Below are positions 58,383 through 64,000 of a DNA stretch of 64,000 bases, piece after piece (positions within the stretch are counted from its first letter, which is position 1; each line of letters starts with the position of its first letter). Source of the DNA: Roseateles saccharophilus (GTDB lineage Bacteria; Pseudomonadota; Gammaproteobacteria; Burkholderiales; Burkholderiaceae_C). The notes under the pieces were generated by a model. That model saw only the letters and a list, made by a program, of their open reading frames with translations, did not search any database and was not told where the DNA came from. The translations under genes and the position numbers were made by a program. The stretch covers positions 1 to 64,000 of the forward strand of contig NZ_SMBU01000001.1 in the NCBI RefSeq assembly GCF_004342485.1, read 5' to 3'.

Positions 58383-59585
58383 CTACTCGAAGAAGAGCCG
58401 GCTGAGACCCTTCACGCTGACGAGGTTGCCAGGGTTGCTGGTCTCGTTGAGTACGCCGCTCATGCGCTGAAGCAGCCGCGGGCTCTTCTTCGCGCGCCAG
58501 ATCAGCAGGTCGGCCAGCCAGGGGTGGGCGTTGACGCGGTTGGCACGTTCGTACAGGTCGAACTTGGGCTTGAGCGCCGTCAGGCCGACCTCGTAGGCCG
58601 CCCGCGCTGCCGTGTCGTCTTCGCGATGGGCCAGGATGGCGTCGGCCGCCAGCATGCCGGTCTCCATCGCCTTGCCTATGCCTTCGCCGGTGAAGGAATA
58701 GGTGCTGCCGGCCGCCTCGCCGGTGACGATGAGGCCGGGCCGCGTCCACTTCGCGCCGGTCAGCGTGCAACGCAGCGGCGCGCCCTTGAGCTCGCCGACC
58801 AGTTCGCCGACGCGCATCAGTTCCGCCGCCGGCTCGTACTTGGCGACGAAGGCGTCGAAGATCGCGCGCAGGTTGACGTCCTTCTTGCGGCCCTTGCCGC
58901 CGCCCAGGTCGCGGTGCGAGTCCGTCACACCGACACCGATGTTGAAGTGGCCGTCCGGCGCCGGGAAGATCCAGCCATAGCCGGGCCGCACGGCCTTGTC
59001 CCAGACGACTTCCAGCGCCTTGATCCTGCCCACCATCTGCGGCGCCTTCACATAGCCGCGCAGGGCCACGCCGCTGGGCGTGTGGCGCTCGCACATGCCG
59101 GCGGCCGTCAGCGCCTTGGGCACGGCGCCGGTCGCCAGCACGACCCAGCGAGCAGCAACCTCGATGGTCTCGTCGCCATGCTTCAGCCGCGCACCCGTCA
59201 CCCGGTCGTCGGACTCCAGCGGCGCTTCGAAGCGGGCCTGCTCGAAGCGCGCTCCCGCGTCCCGGGCCGCCTGCAGCAGCAGCGCGTCCAGCTCGCGCCG
59301 CGGCAGCACGGCCAGCGCGCCCGGCACGTCGATGCGCCCGCCGCGCGGCCCGATGCAGCCGACATGGGCCACGGGCTGGGCCAGGCGCATGACCTCGTCC
59401 AGCAGGCCCAGGCGCGCCAGCGCCTTGTGCGCATCGGGGATCAGCCCGTCGCCGCAGGTCTTGTCGCGGCCGGGCGGGTGCTGGTCGACGAGCAGCACGT
59501 CGACGCCCGCGCGGGCCAGCACGCGCGCGCAGGCGCTGCCGGCGGGGCCGGCGCCGATGATGAGAACGTCGGTGAAGAGGGGCAT
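58383..59585 (-). CDS. Geranylgeranyl reductase-family FAD oxidoreductase
   Basis: The 400-residue flavoprotein starts at MPLFTDVLIIGAGPAGSACARVLARAGVDVLLVDQHPPG, with the dinucleotide fold. It continues with the family motifs DKTCGDGLIPDAH, YGWIFPAPDGHFNIGVGV and GLIVTGEAAGSTYSFTGEGIGKAMETG. Such enzymes saturate double bonds of isoprenoid chains or act on related substrates. No carotenoid or chlorophyll genes are nearby, so the substrate is open. It converges with the thiolase across a gene-end repeat. Confidence 0.85.
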   Translation of the reverse strand: MPLFTDVLIIGAGPAGSACARVLARAGVDVLLVDQHPPGRDKTCGDGLIPDAHKALARLGLLDEVMRLAQPVAHVGCIGPRGGRIDVPGALAVLPRRELDALLLQAARDAGARFEQARFEAPLESDDRVTGARLKHGDETIEVAARWVVLATGAVPKALTAAGMCERHTPSGVALRGYVKAPQMVGRIKALEVVWDKAVRPGYGWIFPAPDGHFNIGVGVTDSHRDLGGGKGRKKDVNLRAIFDAFVAKYEPAAELMRVGELVGELKGAPLRCTLTGAKWTRPGLIVTGEAAGSTYSFTGEGIGKAMETGMLAADAILAHREDDTAARAAYEVGLTALKPKFDLYERANRVNAHPWLADLLIWRAKKSPRLLQRMSGVLNETSNPGNLVSVKGLSRLFFE

Positions 59586-59765
59586 CGTTCGGTCGGGGCG
59601 GGACGGGAAAGACTTGGCGAGAAAAATGGCGCGCATCATCGACGCAACCCTCGGGCATTGTCTCAGCCCGCACGCGTTGCCGTCGACAGGCTGCTCACTA
59701 CGTCAGCACTGGTAGTGAGACGAGACCTTATGGTGGTGGCCAATGGCAGCCGACCAGTCGAGCGG

Positions 59766-60000
59766 TTAGTGGCCGATGGCTCCATAGGTCCGGAAGTCCG
59801 TGGCGGGCTTGCGGTCGAACATGTTGGCGATCGAGCCGGACAGGTCCAGCGTCATGAACGGGGCAATTTTTTGGCCGTTGGGTGCATCGGAGCCGTTCAG
59901 ATAGGTCAGGGCGCTGGTGTTGTCGGACTTCTCGAGCTTGTTGTCGAGCGAGCTGCGATAGTTCACATTCGCACCCAGGCGCTACTGGCCCATGTCCCTA
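59766..60000 (-). pseudogene. Relic of a TonB-dependent receptor C-terminus
   Basis: A short frame reads NYRSSLDNKLEKSD ... LDLSGSIANMFDRKPATDFRTYGAIGH and then a stop. It recalls the last strands of a TonB receptor (FDRKP ... YGAIG). The final strands are missing, an internal segment between LSGSI and ANMFDRKP appears lost, and an in-frame TAG lies just upstream. It borders the IS701 element and is not functional. Confidence 0.6.
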
Positions 60001-60087
60001 GCGGCTAGTCGCGGCCTAATCTTACTGTGGCACAAGAATATCGACGTTCGGCCACAGCACGTACATGGGCCTAATTGAAGGGTCAAC

Positions 60088-60210
60088 TCATAGCTCAGCA
60101 GGTGACGCAAGGACGTGATTGACGTCGGCACGTGGCGCTGAGCGCGCTGGGCTACCCCTCGGGATGTAATCTTTGGGACGGTCAGGCAACGCGCGGATGG
60201 CGAAGTTGTT
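60088..60210 (-). pseudogene. Probable C-terminal fragment of the IS701 transposase
   Basis: The frame reads NNFAIRALPDRPKDYIPRGSP ... and stops inside the IS701 ends. Its place between the left IS701 terminus and the IS1595 insertion makes it the tail of the broken transposase. The sequence itself is too short for a firm family match. Confidence 0.45.
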
Positions 60211-60239
60211 GGCGCTGTTCGCGTTAGCTGATGACGCAG

Positions 60240-61199
60240 TCAGACTCCCCGCGCCAAGTCCAAGAAGGACGCGGACTTGGCACCGGTTTGGGCGTTGCGG
60301 TCCAGGGCGCGGAACCAGCCCAGGTAATTCTGCAGGTTGGACGTGGCCACGCCGTTGAAGCGCCGCATCCAGGTCTTGAAGCGCGAGTGATAGGCATTGA
60401 CGTTCTGGATGTGCCACGCCCCACGGCGGCGCTCGCCCTTGGAGAGGTTGAGCGCCTGGTGCTCGATGCCCAACTCGCGTGCGGCCGCCGCCAGCGTGCC
60501 GCTGCCATCGGTGCACAGCACCGCATCGGCGGCCAGCGCTTGGGGCAGGACCTGCTTCACGGCGGCCTTGGTGGCACATGGCAGCACGAAGTCCGTCGTC
60601 GCGCCGCTGCGGTCGCGCAGCACCAGCACCGGGACCTGCTCGTCGGACAGGCCGCGCTTGGCCGCGTGTCCGCCACGGTGGCGGGCCTTGCGCGACTGCT
60701 GCGCCAACAGCTGGCGCTGCCCTTTGAACGAGCGCAATTCGTAGGTCTCATCGGCCTCGGCCACGCCTTGCAAGCCACCCGCCTTGACGGCCTGGGGGAG
60801 GGTCAGAAAGCGATGGCGCCACCGAAACGCCGTGGTGCGATGCACCCGCAACTGTTGTGCGGCCTGACGCGCACTCAGGCCCGAAACCAGCACATCGGTC
60901 TGCGCCAGCCACCGGTCGCGGTGACGCAGCCGGGCCAGCGGCGTACAGGTCAGCGCATTGAAACTGCGCGTACAGGCACGGCACTTGTAGCGTTGCCGAC
61001 CGTCGGCGTGTCCGTTGCGCACGACGCGAAGACTCTGACAACGCGGGCACTGGGGATGTTTGTCGCGCAGTCGCTGCAGCGCCCCGTCCACCTCGTCCAG
61101 CGAGGTCGCAGCATCCAGGCGCCGGCGCAGTTGCTGGCGCTGCTCGGGATTCAAGTGGTCGACGCAGTCAAGCCAGGCCTTCAGTTCGGTGTCGCGCAT
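60240..61199 (-). CDS. IS1595-family transposase
   Basis: The 319-residue protein starts at an ATG after a GGAG ribosome-binding site. It has an N-terminal zinc ribbon (C51, C54, C73, C76: CPRCQSL ... YKCRACTRSF), a helix-turn-helix (SARQAAQQLRVHRTTAFRWRHRF) and an ISXO2/IS1595-type catalytic domain. The acidic residues are in EADETYEL and CTDGSGTL, followed by NVNAYHSRFKTWMRRFNGV with the family's His/Asn. The frame is intact, so the element could still move. Confidence 0.92.
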   Translation of the reverse strand: MRDTELKAWLDCVDHLNPEQRQQLRRRLDAATSLDEVDGALQRLRDKHPQCPRCQSLRVVRNGHADGRQRYKCRACTRSFNALTCTPLARLRHRDRWLAQTDVLVSGLSARQAAQQLRVHRTTAFRWRHRFLTLPQAVKAGGLQGVAEADETYELRSFKGQRQLLAQQSRKARHRGGHAAKRGLSDEQVPVLVLRDRSGATTDFVLPCATKAAVKQVLPQALAADAVLCTDGSGTLAAAARELGIEHQALNLSKGERRRGAWHIQNVNAYHSRFKTWMRRFNGVATSNLQNYLGWFRALDRNAQTGAKSASFLDLARGV

Positions 61200-61254
61200 C
61201 ACGGGCTCCACTGGCCCCTCCTGAGGGGGCGTAGGTCAAGCTTCTCAGCTCGGT

Positions 61255-61271
61255 GGCTCACCAGGTGAGCC
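61255..61271. promoter_or_regulatory. Palindrome upstream of the IS1595 transposase gene
   Basis: GGCTCACC-A-GGTGAGCC is an exact palindrome next to the inner side of the right terminal repeat. It lies in the promoter region of the transposase gene and recurs, with one change, at 61949-61965. It may be a transposase-binding or regulatory site of this IS group. Confidence 0.5.
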
Positions 61272-61296
61272 ATCATCAGCTAACGCGAACAGCGCC

Positions 61297-61611
61297 CTTC
61301 GGAAACCCGGTGTCGTCAATGATCCACCAGCCCCCTTCGCTGAAGTCCATCTTGGGCACGACCCACTGGCAGACGCGACGAAGCATTTGCTCATCGGACC
61401 ACTCAGCCTTCGCCACGAAGTGATGCAACGACTGATGTCGTGCACTGGCATGAACCGGGTCGACACGAGCGGCCGTGGGCTCGACACTCTTGCGAGCCAG
61501 CGGCAACATCAGCCCCGTGCAATAGCCACGAAGCCCCTCGTGGCGGTCGGCATGCCCCAGGCCCGAAGCCAAATGCCTCAGGTATTCCTCAAAGCGGTCT
61601 GCGGCATTCAT
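61297..61611 (-). pseudogene. N-terminal fragment of an IS701-family transposase
   Basis: From the ATG at 61611 the frame encodes about 105 residues (MNAADRFEEYLRHLASGLGHADRHEGLRGYCTGLMLPL ... HQSLHHFVAKAEWSDEQ ... GGWWIIDDTGFPK). These are the start of an IS701-type transposase up to its first catalytic Asp region (IDDTGFPK). The IS1595 right end interrupts the codon series directly after FPK. About two thirds of the gene is gone. Confidence 0.85.
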
Positions 61612-61677
61612 CGATCCTCATCGAAAGAATCAAGAAGTTCGCATAATGCCTTGATTTTATTGACACAGTAAGACTAA

Positions 61678-61948
61678 GGCTACGCTGAACAAGCCGGCGA
61701 TTTCGACGCTGCGTCGCGCCAACGTCTTGCTTGCTCGAATTGACGCCGTTTTGCCGCGCCAATGCTGCATTTTTCGGCGCTTTTGAGGCAGTAAGCGCGT
61801 AGCGCGCCCGTTGCGGGCGCACTCATGCCACAAGGCGCTTGCGCGCCATGTAGATGGGCCAGCATCCTCTTGAGGTCACGGCTGCGCATTTGGAGCTCCT
61901 GCAGCCCCGAACGTCGGGGCCATGCCCCCCCCAATGTCCTCTCTCACT
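61678..61948. other. Mobile-element debris without a clear gene
   Basis: The tract starts with GGCTACGCTGAACAAGCC, which looks like the end of another IS. A minus-strand frame of 84 codons (61680-61934) ends next to it (SKSPACSA), but I cannot assign it to a transposase family. Composition is mixed and no promoter is evident. Confidence 0.35.
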
Positions 61949-61990
61949 GGCTCACCAGATGAGCCATCACGAATCAATGCGCAAAGAGCC
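61949..61990. mobile_element. Solo end of a second IS1595-like element
   Basis: The sequence repeats the subterminal palindrome GGCTCACCAGATGAGCC followed by CATCA. It then continues with a 21-bp end that matches the outer repeat of the intact IS1595 element at about 12 positions and closes with GAGCC. It abuts the terminator of the TonB receptor gene. The rest of that element is missing. Confidence 0.45.
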
Positions 61991-62020
61991 AACAACAAAG
62001 CCCGCGCGAAGGCGGGCTTT
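61991..62020 (-). terminator. Rho-independent terminator of the TonB receptor gene
   Basis: AAAGCCCGC and GCGGGCTTT are perfect 9-bp arms around a 6-nt loop. In the minus direction they are followed by GTTGTT after the T residues of the stem. The hairpin lies about 35 bp after the receptor stop. Confidence 0.8.
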
Positions 62021-62056
62021 GCATTCGATGCAGGACGCCGAAGCGTCTGCCATCGA

Positions 62057-64000
62057 TCAGTACGACATGCGAACGCCGACGTAGTAGCGGCGGCCGATGG
62101 CGTCATAGGTGCCTGCATCGGTCTCTGCGCCGGTCGTATTGCCCGGCAGGCCTGAGATGATCGGGGGCGCCTTGGTGTTGAACAGGTTGTTCACGCCGGC
62201 GTAGAGCTGAGCCTTGCCCAACTTGTAGCTGCCTTGCAGGTCGAAGTAGGCCTTGGCCGCGACCTTGCCCTGTTCCTTGAGGGCGGGCTGGCAGACGTTG
62301 TTGGCGTCGGTATTGCACAGCCCGTTCATGAACTGGTCATCCAGATAGGCCTTGCCGATGTAGGTAGTCGTCGTGTTGACGGCCCAGGGACCGGAGGCAT
62401 AGCCGAGGTTCAGCATCCAGCGGTTGCGCGAGTTGCCCACTTCGCCCAGCGAGGTGTCCTTGTCGGCATCGTCGGTAGGCTTGTTCCAGGCATCCAGCAG
62501 ATGCGTCCAGGTCAGGCGGGCTGTCAGCATGCCCGGGCCGACGCGCTCGGCGTAGCTCGAGGTGAAGTCGATGCCGCGGGCCTTCTGGCCGCCGCTATTG
62601 ACCGGGTTGTCGCTGATGAATTCCAGCGAGCCCACGCTGTACGCACCCTGCACGGCCGTGCGGCGGGTGATGAAGCCGCAGTAGGCCTGATTGCCCTTGT
62701 TGAAGCACTGGTCCAGCGAATAGGCGCGACCCGGGCTGTTGATTGCGCGGTCGATCGAGATGTCGTAGTAGTCAGCCGTGAAGGTGAAGTTCTTCAGCAG
62801 GTCGACGCTCTTGGGCGTGAGCACCAGTCCGACGGTCGTCGACTTGCCTTGCTCGGACTTCAGCTTCGGGTTGCCGCCGCCAAAGCCGCTGATGCCCTGC
62901 AAGTCGGCTTGGCTCAGCAGGAACTTGCCGTTGGCCGCCATGTTGGCCACCACGCCCGGGTAGGACTTGCAGGTGTCCGCCTTCACGCCGGTGTCGGTGG
63001 GCAGGAGGCCGCTGCAAGGATCCTTGAGTCCGGTCGGGAAGGTCTGCGAGGCACCCTGGTAGAGGTCGCCTATGTTCGGCGCGCGCGTCGACACGGCCCG
63101 GGTCGCGCGGACACGGACGGTGGAGTTCACGGCCCAGTCCAGGCCGGAGTTCCAGCTGTTGGTGCCGCCGACCGTGGAGTAGTCGCCATGGCGATAGGAC
63201 AGCAGGCCGTCCAGGTTCTTGACGGCCGGCAGGTTCTTCAGCAGCGGCAGCTTCGCTTCGACGAAGAGTTCGCGAACGCTGTACTGGCCTGCAGTGTTGG
63301 CCAATGCATTGCCGCCGTTGAGGCCGGATTGGGTCAGTGCGTCGAAATTGGTGGCGGAAGCCTCCTTGCGCCATTCAAAACCAGCCGCAACGCCGACGGG
63401 GCCGGCAGGCAGGTCGAAGGCGTCGCCGGTAACCGATGCGCCGGCCATCTTCTGGCTCACGCTCGTGTTCAGCGAACTCGGTGCGTTGATGTACTTGGCC
63501 GCAGCAGCGCTCAGAGTGTTGGCGCCGAAGATGTTGGCCGGCACGCAACCCTGCTTGCGTGCATCGGCGCTCACGCAGATCGGGTTCCCGAAGGCATCGG
63601 GAATCACGTTCAGTGCGTTGTACAGGTTCATCACGTTGATCTGACCGGTACCAACTTGCCCTTCGCGGGTGAAGCCGTAGCCGACGTAGGTCTCATAGGA
63701 CCAGCTCTTGGTCAGGTCGCCCTTGGCCCCGCCGACAACGCGGAAGGTGTCGCGGTTGGCCGACTGGGTGCGATCGGCGACGTCGGACATGCGACGGGTG
63801 AAGTTGTAGTCCTTCAGGCCATCACCGTTGCGGTCCGTCATCAGCGCGAGCAGCGCCGGCGGGATCAAAGGATTGGCGACCTTGACGCCGTTCACCAGAG
63901 TTTCGGCCGGGATGTTGCCGCCGCCCGGCGTGACGTTCACGGACGAATCCAGCGGGAAGGGCTCGAGATGGGTGAAGGTCTTCGTGTTGGCGTAGGTGCC
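62057..64000 (-). CDS. TonB-dependent receptor, C-terminal part (runs off the right edge)
   Basis: The frame is open to the last base, so the signal peptide and plug lie outside the window. The 647 visible residues are barrel strands with large loops. They include DWAVNSTVRVRATRAVSTRAPNIGDLYQGAS and NPKLKSEQGKSTTVGLVLTPKSVDLLKNFTFTADYYDISID, the typical RAPN ... LKPE region of TonB receptors. The end is YAGVNNLFNTKAPPI ... YYVGVRMSY with the final aromatic residue. Cys-containing loops (NPICVSADARKQGC, PCSGLLPTDTGVKADTC, NGLCNTDANNVC) are probably disulfide-bonded. It is of the same broad class as the receptor at 47.6-50.4 kb, but not a close copy. The ligand is unknown. Confidence 0.9.
   Translation of the reverse strand, partial: GTYANTKTFTHLEPFPLDSSVNVTPGGGNIPAETLVNGVKVANPLIPPALLALMTDRNGDGLKDYNFTRRMSDVADRTQSANRDTFRVVGGAKGDLTKSWSYETYVGYGFTREGQVGTGQINVMNLYNALNVIPDAFGNPICVSADARKQGCVPANIFGANTLSAAAAKYINAPSSLNTSVSQKMAGASVTGDAFDLPAGPVGVAAGFEWRKEASATNFDALTQSGLNGGNALANTAGQYSVRELFVEAKLPLLKNLPAVKNLDGLLSYRHGDYSTVGGTNSWNSGLDWAVNSTVRVRATRAVSTRAPNIGDLYQGASQTFPTGLKDPCSGLLPTDTGVKADTCKSYPGVVANMAANGKFLLSQADLQGISGFGGGNPKLKSEQGKSTTVGLVLTPKSVDLLKNFTFTADYYDISIDRAINSPGRAYSLDQCFNKGNQAYCGFITRRTAVQGAYSVGSLEFISDNPVNSGGQKARGIDFTSSYAERVGPGMLTARLTWTHLLDAWNKPTDDADKDTSLGEVGNSRNRWMLNLGYASGPWAVNTTTTYIGKAYLDDQFMNGLCNTDANNVCQPALKEQGKVAAKAYFDLQGSYKLGKAQLYAGVNNLFNTKAPPIISGLPGNTTGAETDAGTYDAIGRRYYVGVRMSY

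Larger units (their letters stand above)
60211..61296 (-). mobile_element. IS1595-family insertion sequence nested in IS701
   Basis: Inverted repeats of 24 bp match exactly at 60211-60234 and 61273-61296 (outer sequence GGCGCTGTTCGCGTTAGCTG). They enclose a single transposase gene on the minus strand. The expected 8-bp target duplication is not seen; the flanks read AAGTTGTT and CTTCGGAA. This fits a deletion next to the left end, which also removed the middle of the IS701 transposase. Confidence 0.88.
60016..61677 (-). mobile_element. IS701-family element with internal deletion, carrying a nested IS1595 element
   Basis: Perfect 10-bp terminal inverted repeats, TCTTACTGTG at 60020-60029 and CACAGTAAGA at 61664-61673, are flanked by CTAA on both sides (60016-60019 and 61674-61677). 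This is the 4-bp YTAR duplication typical of IS701. Only about 570 bp of the element's own DNA remains. The middle of its transposase gene has been lost together with the insertion of an IS1595 element. The transposase reads leftward and survives as a head and a tail fragment. Confidence 0.82.

Overview
The window is a GC-rich, densely packed stretch of chromosome from a betaproteobacterium. The mix of aerobic CO-dehydrogenase-type genes, a phenylacetate beta-oxidation operon, TonB receptors and many PAS/hybrid signalling proteins best fits Burkholderiales of the Rubrivivax/Roseateles/Leptothrix type. That placement is inferred from gene content and protein style; no marker rRNA is present. 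Nearly all genes have the strong GC3 bias of such genomes. The left 4.5 kb and the segment from 59.7 to 62 kb are mobile-element debris with different composition.

Left edge (1-4.45 kb): a 3'-truncated IS21-type istA with six helically phased terminal repeats lies beside the 3' remnant of a KfrB-domain plasmid/ICE gene. Next comes a hipBA persistence toxin-antitoxin pair. Its upstream region carries four TTCCT-N8-AGGAA operators exactly 51 bp apart.

4.5-25 kb: a DUF488 gene, a PAS-rich hybrid histidine kinase and a ferritin-like/4Fe-4S/double-CDGSH fusion protein form one leftward operon, followed by a membrane acyltransferase. A dispersed molybdenum-hydroxylase locus follows: coxG, then a Cyc2-like fused cytochrome-porin with a diheme c-type cytochrome lipoprotein, then coxE and coxD. 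About 4 kb further on are the structural genes coxS-coxL-coxM, of the form II (AYRGAGR) type, with a divergent xdhC/coxI-like gene. Between these blocks are an unknown outer-membrane barrel, small conserved genes and a secreted beta-helix protein.

25-47 kb: housekeeping and signalling genes. They are two glutathione S-transferases, a solitary GH24 lysozyme, SppA, an FMN glutamate-synthase-like protein, an atypical response regulator, a DUF898/M48 pair, purB, a GNAT, a PAS-GGDEF-EAL protein, pyrF, a second hybrid kinase and a queuosine-precursor transporter. A second molybdenum hydroxylase (iorBA-like) and an esterase-fold protein lacking its nucleophile follow.

47-64 kb: a TonB receptor, an M14 carboxypeptidase and a LytS/LytTR two-component pair. 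A translationally coupled paa-type operon (crotonase, 3-hydroxyacyl-CoA dehydrogenase, thiolase) sits behind a perfect TetR-like palindrome, followed by a geranylgeranyl-reductase-family oxidoreductase. The right end holds a TonB relic, an IS701 element with intact ends and CTAA target duplication that is broken by an IS1595 element, and a TonB receptor running off the window.

The points most worth following are the Cyc2-like cytochrome-porin with its putative FNR-type promoter, the 51-bp-periodic hip operators, a 48-49 bp repeat found in sense orientation at gene 3' ends (once supplying the stop codon and C-terminus of CoxS), and a symmetric 161-bp palindromic element.
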